Positions 11,800-24,000 of a stretch of DNA of 64,000 nucleotides are shown piece after piece; position 1 is the first letter of the stretch; every line of letters starts with the position of its first letter. Source of the DNA: Cucumis sativus (taxonomy: Eukaryota; Streptophyta; Magnoliopsida; Cucurbitales; Cucurbitaceae); contig NC_026661.2 in assembly GCF_000004075.3 (NCBI RefSeq), positions 19,682,307-19,746,306 of the forward strand. The letters are read 5' to 3'. The position numbers and the translations under genes are program-made. Below the pieces are notes generated by a model. That model had not been told where the DNA came from, searched no databases, and was given only the letters and a program-made list of their open reading frames with translations.

Positions 11800-14700
11800 T
11801 CAGAGGCTGTTGAAGTTCACAGGTTCTCGCAAGAACCGCTCCATCTGTTTTGCTCTGGTCTTGATCGACATGTCGAACACTTTCTCCCCAAATTCTACTA
11901 CTATTCCGCCAAGAATACTTGGATCAATCTGGCATATACAAGAGATTAGATGTGCCTGATAAAAGGGCTAAAACAGACCAAAAAATAGGCAAACCCTGTG
12001 ATTTTAAGTACCTTCTGTTCAAGCTTGACCTTTTTCCCCTCTCCAATAATATACTGTAGAGTCTCCTTCAGTTCTTTCTCTTCTTCAGCAGGAAGGGGCT
12101 GTGGCAAAATGAAAATTTCAAAACAGAAGGATTTGTTCTTTTTTCTTTTTTCTTTTTTTCTTTCGTAAGAAAAAACAGGAGGGTTTCAAGTACTAATACC
12201 AGACTTCCATTGGTTTTATGTTATCATCCTAATGGCTTCAAATACTAAGTTGGGATTTCTAAGCTAAATATCTCTACACTTGGAGAAACTGAACCACATT
12301 TTACAACTTTTAACATTGATTTTTTTTTTTTAAACTTTGTAATTACAAGATATAACAAGGTGTAAGGCAATACATTTATATCCTAAGCATTACCTGCCAA
12401 GTCCCACATCTATGTATATTAACTTGTTCTTGGACGTTGAATCCGAATTAATATAAAACCATGCAATAGCATCATGTACAGCAAAAGAATTAAGCGCTAT
12501 ATAGGTAAATGAATGATAGCCATATGCCATATTAGAACTTATAACCATGGAAGATAATGAATTTCATTATAGGAGCTCGGGAACTTACAATAACAGTAGA
12601 CACAATGGCTTTCACCTCTCCTCTATGAGCCATTGTCAACTCTTGAAACTTCTTTGCAATGCCGTCTACGTATTTCAGCCTTCCATTCTCAGCCAATACA
12701 GCTGGATAGGAGTGTGATTATGAAATGGTGTATCAAATTGTTTACTTAAACATACCATTTTTTCTTAAATTAAAGAAAGAAAACATCAAAATTTTAACGC
12801 TATGAGTAGTAGTAATACCCAAAAAGTTCTTCATAATTTCTGAAAACTTAGCATCAGCACAAACATCGCTAATAACCTTGACCTTGGTATCTTTATGCAC
12901 TGTGGGATCACTAATGAACTGAGAGAAGGTGGCACTTCTCTTTAAAGCCTCGGCAAAGTCTACAAGCTCTTTCTCAGCCTTATCCAAGGAATTAGCTTTT
13001 ACTGCGGCAAGGTACAAAGCAGAGGCATAGTTTCCAGTCCCCCCAAACAAAACCAGAGGAACCTACAATGCCATACATAGAAGAGAGCTAAATGAAAATA
13101 ACCAAATTATGTGTAAATATATCGGAAAAACATGTCACATGATACTCTGCATTTCATTAAGCCACAACTGAAGATAACTGGTACATAAAACTAGTGAAAC
13201 TTTTAAGTCTTAGTAAATGCAAGCCAGTTCCATTACTTTAACTTTTGCCTCGCTTTTCTTGGAAGAAGTTGCATAGTTCCTCGAGATCTGCACTTGAAGG
13301 AAAACAAACATTCACATTAATTCAATGAAAGGATTAAGTTGATTCAATAATCAAGAGCTGAGAGATGAATGGTCACAATACAATGATTGAATATAAACAA
13401 CTACAAACACATGACAACCAGAAATTTCACATCCATGAGGATTGAAGCAGACTATAATTTGTGCCTACTCAAGCAAAACATTCAAGACAGACTCTGGAGG
13501 CCAAACAGATAACGATCCATGATGGAAATGAATACAAAGAACTTGGAATTTCTTTGAGTTGCAAGCAGGAGTTTGAGAATCAACTTACGAATCTATTTGC
13601 TTACTAAGAAAAAATAGGAGGCGAGGAAACATAGAGATTAGTAAATACTTTCAAAAGCTAACAGGAGTTTTTGCCACCATTACTTGGAACTGGCTCTCAG
13701 CGAAATCCAAAAACCAACAAATTCAGGACTAGTTTGTGCTAAATTAAGTGGAGAAACTTCCATTTACCCGTAGAAGATTGAATATAGCTCTCCTAGTTCA
13801 ATTGAGCGTCTCATCATATTCCTTTCCCCTATTCAAAATTCCAGCAAAGTACGGTAACAGGTAGAACATAATATTAAGAGCTTCTACTGGTTAACTTGAA
13901 TGAGCAATCACTAGCTTGGCTAAAAATGGCGTCAATCTCATCAGGTTTGGCTGATTTTGTTTTTTAAACCGAAAGTGTAAATATCAGAAATTATGAAGAA
14001 AAATATCACAAATTATGAAGGAAAAATGTTTTTTGGTGAACAAATAACCTTCCATTGAGGAAGAAATAAAAAATACATGGTCAGAGACTGTTTACCCAAC
14101 CTTTCTATGGAGAAGAATTGTTAGAAACAAAAAGGGAATTGACATATGGCAACCAAGCAATTGATTGTCTACCAAAAAGTATTCCATTAAAATTACTATT
14201 TACCCAAGCCCATCATTTCGGTAACTCACAAGACCCTGCAAAAACCATTTGAGTGAGTCTTTTCCTAATGCTTGAAAAGTGAAGAGATTGTTTTGTTGAA
14301 ATGAAAATATTATAGCCTCCAAGTCCATGTAATGGAAACTCCAAGGCAGAGATCAGAGAAAAAAATAGACGAAATCAAATTGTGTTCCTGCTTATAGTAA
14401 GTGCTTTCCCTCGATGCTTCAACTTCTAAGGCATAACTTTCTTATAGGTTTAATTTGAAGAGAAAAAGTCCCAAAAAGCAACAATTTCACTTAGGAGTTA
14501 GGACACGGATTCATAGAAACTTAAGTATGCAAGGAAGATAGCAAAGGAAAGACCTCCTTCAGTTATTTTTCCCCAAATTTGTGTGAACTGCAAAAGAAAC
14601 CAATACATACGGAAATACATTACTACATGTTTCGTCATCACCAACTGAATTGGCTAGAAGTTGATTTTTCCTTTTTTAAAAGTTTGTTTCAACAAGGTTC

Positions 14701-15422
14701 AAACCGAAAGATGCCACAAAAATTCTTAAGAAAATGTTGCAAGGTTCTTCTTCCGAGCTACTTAAACCGAACCTCCAAAAGAATCATTCTCCATAGCATA
14801 TATAAGAACTCCTATGATTTCTTGAAACTAGCTAAATACAAACCTTAAATTGGAGTGCTTTACAAAAAAGAAACCATGCATCCCAGGTACCCACTTAATT
14901 AATTAAGATCAAAGCCATTCGTTTAAAACCCTCTTTAGCAGGGGGGAATGCCTCATCTCCATGATCTTTCCGATGTACGATGCCTAAGCTCCCATCCAAT
15001 CGTCTTTATTTCTCAAGCTTGTATTCAATTATAAACCATATCGATAATGTCGATGAGGGATTCGCAAAATCATAATCGATCATGAAGGGGAAAAAAAAAA
15101 AAAAAAAAGCAAAACCATTAGGGATTCGCTAATCGTTCCTCATTCTACATCACTGACGATTTGACGGCACTAAAGCCCATCATCACTTCTTATCCCTGCT
15201 TTTTCCCGCAAATCAAATGGATATTAGGAAATCAAAGCCCATATACAGGAAAGCACAGTAGGAGACGAAATAGATTGAGAAATAAATGATTCTAACCTCG
15301 GAGTTGGCAGTCGTGGGGCAAAGTAGGGCTCTTGTAAGAGCAGATCTCTGAGCCTGTGACTCCGATTTCAGAAGCTGATTGAATTGAGGAATGATCGATC
15401 TCATACGCCCAGCCATAGCCAT
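11800..15422 (-). CDS. ATP5: Mitochondrial ATP synthase OSCP (subunit O/delta)
   Basis: Six exons (15422-15297, 13287-13237, 13062-12819, 12701-12589, 12098-12012, 11928-11800), all with GT-AG borders, give 249 residues; the Arabidopsis protein has about 238. OSCP forms the top of the peripheral stalk and ties F1 to the stator of the inner-membrane ATP synthase. The first about 45 residues are Ser/Arg-rich without acidic clusters, and the RNYATSS stretch in exon 2 fits a mitochondrial cleavage site. The family core follows: NYASALYLAAVKANSL, FISDPTVHKDTKVKVI, KNFLAVLAENGRL, then the C-terminal IDPSILGGIVVEF, MSIKTRAKQMERFL and PVNFNSL. Intron 1 is about 2 kb. A telo-box-like AAACCCTAG lies in the leader at about 15445. 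I see no damage. Confidence 0.96.
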
Positions 15423-17360
15423 TTCACAAAAAGGAAGGATAAACCCTAGTTTTTTCTAATTGACGAAGGACTGAAGCGAACAGCTAATGGGACAGAACTA
15501 CAAAGCGGAGAACTTTTTTTTGCGAAGTGAAGAAGCCTCAAGGTTGATGGAGCCGGTTGAAGAACCGGCACGTGCATTGCACATGTTGTATGATCGGTCC
15601 GGAAAAGTAGAAACCCATGCTTGTATGACACGTAGGATGCTACAGCCATTGTAATAATGCCACGTCGCAAAGGCACAATATTAATTTACTTATCATCAAA
15701 TAGGGCTTATTCGTAAGTTTATTGGCACATTGTTTGACATGTATGATACAACCATTTTGGTGTATGGGGTGAAGAACATTCTCTAGAAGTATAAGTTTTT
15801 AGTAGGGTGATCATCCATTAGTTGGAATCGATTTTTTTTATCAAACTGTCACTGAATCGATTATGGTTGATTTAGTAAATGTTCAAACTGATTTTGATCA
15901 TCGATGAATAAATGTCGGTCGGTTGGTATAATACTATGAAACATATTTGGAAATTTCTCAATCTGAAACTTTCTCAAACCAATATCGTTGGTTGGATCGG
16001 TTTTTTGGTCTATTATGTTGACCCTTTGTTTGTGAGAAAGGATTCGTGTGAAGAGTTGAAGTAGAAATGAAATGCAATTATGATGAAATCCAATAGAAAG
16101 GAAAATGTTATTCCTTTGTTCTTAATTATTGAGGTTGTTAGTGAAAAGTGGGTTTTCATCAAGAAATTCTCTCTTCCATGTTACTTTTCTGTTCACTTTT
16201 ACAACTTACCTTTCTTCCACGTTTTTAGTACAAGTCTCATAAAATGATCATATATCAAAAGGAATTGTATTGCTGTACATTTACTCTCAAACTTGAAAAA
16301 ATAAAAACACAGATATGGAACTACAAACTTGCAAATACAGCAAAAGAGAAGAATTCTTCAAGTAGAAAACATTTCAAGCAAGAACTTAAGTATGAAGATT
16401 AAGGGAAGAAGAAGAATATGTAGAGGATTATAGTGGTCACCTACATCTACTCTCAATAAGGCATCATCAAATTTTCATTTATCAAGTGTTTTCAACATAC
16501 ATACAGAGGGTAAACTCACAGAATTTTTCTTTTTTTCTTCCATTTAATAAAGTATAATTTCTCAGTATTCTCATCACTGCTCATCATGCATTTTTTAACT
16601 TGCCTCTTTTAATTATAAACAATGTTATGAGTTGAGGACTAAAGAAACTGAGAGTTTCAAAACTTGGTTAATTTTTTTTCTATTTTATTTTCTAGTTAAA
16701 GAGTGTTTCTTTTGCATGTTCTTTAACAGGTGTTTTCTTAGAAACATGTTTTACTATTTTACTAATTTAATATAGTTCTGTATAAGTACAAAGCCGACTA
16801 TTGATTGAGCTAGAAAAGGTCGTGTCATCCACTAATAAACTCATGAAGCTTTTGAGAGTCATGCCCATGAAGAGAGGGATGGAAGACTTCTTCATTTAAA
16901 ACTAGAAGAGAAAAAAGTGAATTATATATATATATTATACGTGGGAACAAAGAAAAAAAAAACTGACCTCTCGCTAGACCATACATTATACATATATTAT
17001 ATATACTTAAACAACAATTGCTCGAGTTGCCTAACGGAGAGGCAAACCAAGATTAAGATCGTATGAAAACCAAAACCAAAACCATAAGCACCATTTCTAG
17101 CAGAAAATCAAGAGAAGTTCATACAAATACAGCAGCAAGACACAACTTTCTCTAAATGGTGTGTTATTATATTGTAAAGAATACTTTTTCTATTCAATGA
17201 AACTCAGTTCAAGAAAATTTGTTTGGTGGCTAAATACAGCAATCTTATCAACATGGAACTTCTCCATTATCTGTAAGCTTACAAGAAATGAGTACAACAC
17301 AAAAAGAATGAAAGAATATTCTAAATGAATGACACTTTGGCTCAAGTCTTCGTGAACTTT
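15423..17360. other. Intergenic stretch between OSCP and an unknown gene
   Basis: The first 250 bases hold the OSCP leader and promoter. Near 15800-16020 there are phrases such as 'ggttggatcggttttttgg' that look like the decayed end of a dispersed repeat. I see no gene. The right end is the 3' flank of the next minus-strand gene. Confidence 0.5.
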
Positions 17361-19201
17361 TTAGTTGGAAAGAGTGCAAGGCTTGAGAAACCAAAGAACG
17401 TCCAATGCTTTTGCTTCTTTTTCAACAACAGAAGAAATGGCTTTAACTCTCTCAGCAGATACCTCTCCTTTTGTCACCTCCTTTACCTCTTCCATTTCCT
17501 TCTCCTAATCGAAAACACAGATGATCAATCAGAGAAGTTTGAGCAGCTGTTATATAATAATAAAAACTCATGGTTCCATTCCTTACCTTAAGTCTAGATC
17601 TCGACGCTTTTGAAGCAGGAATTTTGTTCGGTGCACGTATGCTGGAAAAGCATTGAGGAGATGGAGGATTGGTTCGGATTTGCAGTGTGTTGTCGTCTCT
17701 TTTGTGCCATGCTCTCTCCAAGTCCAGAGGGATCAAGACATTTTCGCCGTTTGCCGCACTTTTGCTGCATCAAATTTTGTATAAACTCATCATTGGCTAA
17801 ACACAACAAAACGTGTTCTGGCATAGGCTTAAAAGCCAAAAAAATGGTACTTTCATATTAGGCACATGATTGACAAACAGCACATGATTCGCAAACACAC
17901 ATATACAATAATGATCCTTTTTTTTTTTTGCTTTACCCTTTTATATTAGGCATACGATTCACAAACACACAACAAAACGTGGCAAGAGTCTAAAGCAAGA
18001 AGATTGAAAACAAATTACTCACGTATTGATCCTTTTCTTTTGCTTTACACTGTTGCTGATTGATCCATCAGATTTCTCTATACTAAGTTCACCAAATGGC
18101 TTCCTCTGTTTCTCCTTCTTTTCAAGATCATTCAAACCCTTGGCCGAAACCTCCTTCTCCTTCTCTGCAAATTTCTTCTCACCCTCAACACCATTCTCCA
18201 CAGCTGATTGCTGCTTAACATTCTCTCTCTCTCTTACCCTAATAGCCATTCTCTTTATCTCATTACAAAACTCTGTAATTTGATTCAGAATATCTCGTCC
18301 TGCAAATAAGTTCCTTGCTGAAAGTGTGCTTTTCAGCGATGGTGCCCCGTTGTTCTTCTGTTGCCCATCCTCCATCAATGGCTTCTTCTCTGCACTCGAT
18401 TTGATCCCTGCCTTGGTAGCTTTGGCTGAGTGGCTTGGAGGCGTAGAAGAATTGGGATTCTGATTCTCATTATTTGAAAATTGAGGAGGCCCTCTTCTCT
18501 TCAACTTTCCATCTCTGAATTAACCCAAAAGGGGAAATGAGAAGAAAAAAAACTCAGATCTATTTGAAATGAAGAAAATCCTACTGTCAAAGTTACTAAA
18601 ACTTAAACTATTTTAATGAACTACAGTACCTTCCTATACGATCACTGGATTGAAGAGTATCAGTGCTGTAACCCGGGCTTGTAAGCTTCAAAAAAAGAAC
18701 AAGGCAGTATATTTAGAAGAAAAGAACATACGTGCAAAGAAAAAGAAAAGAGAAAACTATGTGCACTGTGCCCTGATTTGGCCAGATTAGCTTAGCTCAA
18801 ATCTGCAAAATCTTCACATTCTTTCCGCTTAAGCGTCAATCAAACAGTACGAAATCAAAGGTCAAGAAAATGAAAGAGAGAAATAAACCGATACCTTCGT
18901 AGGAGTTACCCGAAGTAATTCCTCAGCCGTCTTCGGATGCTTACAATCTACACAGAACCAAAAGAAAACAAAACCCATCATTACCTAAAAATGCAAAAGA
19001 ACTCACAGAAAAGAGTTCAGAATCCAAGAACATGATCGATCGAAAAAGAAACTCACCGGGTCGACAAAACCAGGCCTCATCATCCACGGGGTCGTGGATC
19101 GCGGTGAAATCGACCCATTTGGGGGCGTTGATGTGCTCGTACAATTCGTCCTCTACGAATCTCCATTGAACATTTTTCCAGTCGACTTTTGCTGGTTCCA
19201 T
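17361..19201 (-). CDS. Plant-specific basic protein of unknown function
   Basis: Six exons (19201-19057, 18947-18895, 18685-18630, 18514-18023, 17764-17587, 17504-17361), all GT-AG and in phase, give 355 residues. The N-terminus carries a compact conserved-looking block: DWKNVQWRFVEDELYEHINA, then PKWVDF, a D-D-E-AWFCRP segment and DCKHPKTAEE. The Cys/His content of AWFCRPDCKH could bind a metal, but that is inference. The middle is a long low-complexity basic region (KLKRRGPPQFSNNENQNPN, many Lys/Ser), with an amphipathic stretch ARNLFAGRDILNQITEFCNE. The last exon is helical and charged. I do not know a function; the Lys/Arg-rich composition suggests a nuclear protein. Two site II elements lie upstream (19405-19425), typical of genes active in dividing cells. 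Confidence 0.85.
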
Positions 19202-19404
19202 TATCGTGCTCGAGAAGATGGAGAATGGAGAAGCCGATAAAGAAGAAGAAGATGATGACGAAGAAGAAGTGACCGTTGTGTTGGAGAATTCTCTGCGTTT
19301 TTTTGTGAACGTTTTTGTGGGCAGCTTGGTTTTGACCGTTGGAGGATTTTTCTTTTCTTTTCTTAATATTTTATTGTTTAGTTATAAATAAATTGTTAGG
19401 TTGT

Positions 19405-19425
19405 TGGGCTTTTTAATTTTGGGCC
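19405..19425 (-). promoter_or_regulatory. Two site II elements (TGGGCT, TGGGCC)
   Basis: TGGGCT at 19405-19410 and TGGGCC at 19420-19425 lie about 200-225 bases upstream of the unknown gene's start codon. Site II elements are bound by TCP factors and are common in plant housekeeping and proliferation genes. Confidence 0.5.
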
Positions 19426-19429
19426 GGTT

Positions 19430-20805
19430 CGCTTCGACCCATCAACTCGGTTTATTTTTGTTTTAGGTAATTACACTTTATACAAATTTAGAACAATAAT
19501 AATTAAGTATATATCAATACCTAAATATAGCAAAATGTATGATTATTAAATTTATATGGTTAATACAGTTTAACAGATTTTATTATATTTGTAACTTTTT
19601 ATTAATACTATTATATTTAAATATAATTGTTATATTTGCAACTGTCGTTATAATGTTTATAATTAAGCTAATGCTTAAGGTCTATTTACAATTTAACTCC
19701 TATAGTTTCAAGAATTTCTCAAATTTTGGTTCTTATATTTTAAGTCTTTATATTCTTAAATGTCAAATTTTGATCATTGTACTTTAAAATATTAAAATTA
19801 GTCTCTCCTAGTGGTCTGTCATTAATTATATATAATAGCACTTTCACCATAGATTATTGTAAACAACAAAAACGGTTAAACGTATTTACAAAATATAACA
19901 AAATTTTAGATTATATCAATAAAATAGAAGAAATTCTAGTGGTGTTTATAAAATCCAAAATGCTACTATATTTGATAAATATATTGGCTCGTATTGTTAG
20001 ATTTGAAAATGACCTTAAAAACATATTCACTTTATTTATTTTGTGACATTAAAATCATTATTAATACCGTTTCCTAATTCTAGATCTTAAAATATGTGAG
20101 CGAAAATTATATTATAATTTTCTTAACATTTGGGTTGGAGGTTTGTATCCTCAAATTTCCACTAAAACAACAATACAATACACTGTGATATAGCTGAATA
20201 AAGGATAGAAGCAAAATAAGCTTTTCTAAAATACTATGAAATTTAGCCAACCACAAACAAAATTCAATACAAAAAATAAATTGACAGAAACAAGTGAAAA
20301 CAGGTAAGTAAAGTCTGGAAAAGTATATCATTCTCACTATTTCTTTTACAAAACTTGAAATAAATGATCAAATGAATTCATGGTCTTTCACTAACAAGAG
20401 TCACTTAGATTGAACAAATATGTAACTCGAACAATTGGGTTAGATCCAAAACGTCTATATTAACCTAATCTAACTCACCCCAACTCCACAACATCCTAAT
20501 TTGAAGCAGTTCGAGGCGACCCCCAGTCCGTAAAATGACTACAAAATAATCTAATCTTAATCTAAGAAAATAACTAGACTTCAATCTTAAGGCTAAGCAG
20601 TTAACAAGTTAAGAAGAGGGGTTACATTTTCTTTCTTTCTGTTGATCATAAGGCAAGCGTGGGGAGGGAGAGAGTAAGGATTAGAGTGTACTTGATTCGC
20701 TTAGTTAAGTAGAGATTTACAAAATGTGGAGAGAAATGAAAGTGAGAAGGCAAAAATGGGAAAAGATGAACAAGAACAAAATGTTAGAGCTTCCAAAATC
20801 TACTG
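19430..20805. other. Gene-free stretch with decayed repeat
   Basis: AT-rich. Around 19690-19810 lie phrases ('tcaaattttggttcttata', 'caaattttgatcattgtac') of the same dispersed repeat type as at 2595. The right part should hold the 3' untranslated region of the RING gene. No coding frame is credible. Confidence 0.5.
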
Positions 20806-23003
20806 TCAGTTATCACTGGCCGATGCATTCGTGCTTCCATCTCCGAACACCTCGATGTTGCAGATTGGACATATCTGATAAAAACGATGGTGAGTGACGA
20901 GGTAGAACATCAAGTTAGAACAGAAATGGTGGAAGTATGATATGAGAATGCCAAGAAAATTACTGACTTTGTTGATGGTGAGCCATTTGGTTATGCATTT
21001 GTTGTGGTAGAAATGCTTGCAGGGTAATTTTATTTGTTTGTCCCCTCGCTTGTACCTCATTTGGCAAATCACACATCTGCAGTTGAAACAAAACAAGTAC
21101 AATCAAATATTCCAGTAATGAATACTGTATCGAGAAAGTACCAAGATGTAAACATCTTCTTGTGTCTCATATGACTATCTTATTCGTAACATTGGTTAGA
21201 GGTTCGAGTTCAACATTGCTACACTAAAAACTAAAGAAACCAAAGTGAATGTATTAACGTGTACTATGACAGAAAAATGGATCCATATGACTTCAGTGTA
21301 GACACATTGACACCAAACCGATTAAACATCTCGGTTTATAGAAACTGTCATCTACATTGACACCAGACCGATTATTGACAGATGATTCAAAGTTATTCTG
21401 ACAGGAGTCTTCTCATATACCCACCAAGTAAAGCAGATTAACAAAGATGGTGCAAGATAACTGAAATGTAACATTTGTCAAAAACTGACCTCTCATCGAG
21501 CTTTTTTCTTGAGAAAAAGCTCGTTAACTTGCATCGTGCAGTCGGAAGCAAACTTATTTGTTCTTCAGAAAGACCCCGACTTTCAGTTCCAACTGATTCA
21601 CCCAAGTCCAACAGTTCCTGTAAAACCATATAAGATCATCTGCACAGTCATGGCTAAAGGCAGTCCTTTTATACTCTTCTGTTTTATACAATAAACTTCT
21701 GTGGATCCCATTTATTTGACAACCAACCATAGTTCATATGGCCATAAGAAACTAGCGGCTAGTTGATAATTGAGCTAAAAATCTTTTTCTTTAAACCAAA
21801 ATAATCATGCGCTCAATAAAACATTGGTTTCAAGTGAAGAACAGCCTCAACTTCTATAGGGCAATCTATTGAAGATTTACAGAACATTTCTTAAAACATG
21901 TTCTTAAACAAATCTGGTTTGTAAATGATAGAGTTGAAATCATACCTCATAAGTCATGTGGTCAGGATCAATCTCATCTTGCCATGTAACCTGAAGAGAC
22001 GAACAAAAGAAGACTGATACAATGAGCCCTACCAAATAAAAAAGGAACCTATTCCCATAGTTCAAAAGCAATGGAACTTCGTTGGGCACAAAACTGATCA
22101 GAAAGAGAAACTTTCTGACATAAACTAAGACTTTAAGAGTAATAACATTTGATGAACATTCTACAACCTTTGATGATAATAAGATGAAACCCTAGTTCAT
22201 TATTTACTGAACTACGTGAAAGGATACCAAATAATTTTTTTACTAAGCCACGGTTCGTAAGGAGCATTAAGTAGATCATGGTCATAACAGAAAAATAAGG
22301 CATATTGCGAAATCAAGGAGAAAGCATCATACTTGAGACGTACTAGTTTCCTCCCGATGGCTTAAATCACCTGCAAAACAGGAAACAAGGTAACAAGATG
22401 CTGGTAAGATCCAAACGTACCAACGATTCAACAGGACGATGTGATAGTGACAAACTCATTGTTAGCTTTGAAAAGTATGAAATAAACAGACTCGGTATCA
22501 AATTTGTCAACACTTACATTCTTCTGGTATAGAATGAGCATCTACAACATCTTCCTCCACGGATGGCGCATAGGATGGTTCGGGGATTTCGACATTCATC
22601 GCTGAAGTAGGATACTCCCATTCCCTTTCACCAACATCCATTGAAGGTGGTAGATGGTGACTTTCCTCCGAATGGCCGTAATACGTATTCCCATGATCAG
22701 ATACTCCAAATTTGTAACATTGCATATTCATTGACCAGTAAGCATTTCCCTGAGAAACAAATCACCGTGCATTTCCAATATTATTCTCTCAAATGACAAA
22801 ACTCGAGCTCGAGCATTGACAAATAAATTGCATCAGTTTTTCATGACCCGCTCTGTTACCTGATCGAGCAATGGTACAGCATTGCCATAAGCAGGCACTT
22901 GATGTTGGTGAAGCCCTTGAAAGAAATCCATGAAGCTCTCTGTATTCGTGTAAGGAAAGCCGGTGTCCATGTAATGCAATTCCATTTGTCTATCCTCATT
23001 CAT
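20806..23003 (-). CDS. BB: RING-H2 E3 ubiquitin ligase, BIG BROTHER type
   Basis: Seven coding exons (23003-22860, 22749-22518, 22370-22333, 21990-21946, 21617-21490, 21076-20968, 20874-20806) give 254 residues; Arabidopsis BIG BROTHER has 248. The N-terminal HYMDTGFPYTNTESFMDFF, the linker WQDEIDPDHMTYEELLDLGE and SVGTESRGLS all match that protein. The C-terminal RING-H2 reads CVIC, CKHFYHNKC, ITKWL, CPIC, so all zinc ligands are present. The family role is to limit organ size by shortening the proliferation phase through ubiquitination, together with the DA1 pathway. The ATG at 23003 is used; the frame upstream begins only with TTG. A CT-rich leader lies near 23690-23740 and may contain an intron. 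Exon 3 codes for only 12 residues. Confidence 0.94.
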
Positions 23004-24000
23004 CTTAAGCAACAATCACAGTAACATTTGCAAAAAAGACCAAAAGGAAAATAACATATCAAACAAAATGAAATATGAAATGAACTTAAAACCTACATTG
23101 TCAAAGCTTTAGAATGAACTTATCCACAACAATCTGTTTGGTTGATAATAAAACTTAGAGGAAAAGATGAGAAAGCAAAGGAAATTGAAGATTTGAAATT
23201 TTCTATCCAATGAAATAGGAAACAGACCCTAAAAACATTCAAAAAAAACTTTAAAACAAACATGAACATTACACAAAACCAAAAGAAAAACTTACATTTA
23301 ACTTCTTTTGTCTCCAAAACGAAAAACACAAAGAAAAATCTTATGATTTTTCTTACTTGATAGCCAAACAGAAACTTCCCCAAGAAACTCTTCACACTCT
23401 GACAGAGGAAAAATCTGAAGGAATTAGACAAATGTAGACAAATGAGTATTAAAGATGTTAAAGAATCCTAAGAATCAGATAAAAACAGACAAATGAGCAA
23501 AAAATAAATAGGTACAGATCCCAGTATTCATTAGAATCTTCATAATATCCACAATAAAAACAGAACAAAAAAAAAAGGCTTCTTCTTCTAAAACTTATCA
23601 AACAAACAAACAAACAAAAAATAAAGGCTTGAGAAATGAGGTACAAGAGAAGCTTGAAAAATGGAAGAATGACCTTAAACTCTCTCTCTAAAACTCCTTT
23701 TTTTTTTTTTTTTTCTGTTTCTCTCTCTCTCCAAAACTCTTGATTTCTGGCAGAGTCTTAGCAGAGAGAGATGAAAATGAAAGGAAATGGGGTTATATGG
23801 TTTTGTGTACCCTTCCTTTCCTTCTTTGTTCTTCAATTTGTTTTCTGGCTATAATCCATTTTCTTCCATCTCTTTGCAAAATGAAGGTTTTTAAGCTGCT
23901 TGGAATGGGCTTTGAAATCTTCTTCAAATGGCAAATGGGTATTTTACAAGTTTCTCTTTTTTTTTACTTGTATTTATTTCGATAAACTAAAGAGAGAGAA
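23004..24000 (-). promoter_or_regulatory. Leader and promoter region of the RING gene
   Basis: Read on the minus strand this holds a purine-rich leader: a run of 17 or more A and GA repeats around 23690-23735. The candidate donor AAG|GTCATT near 23670 suggests a leader intron. The exact transcription start cannot be fixed from sequence. Confidence 0.35.

Noticed and set aside
14579-14848. 89-codon plus-strand frame inside OSCP intron 1
   Set aside because: No start context, domain or composition supports it; it has the Phe/Lys/Tyr bias of AT-rich noise.
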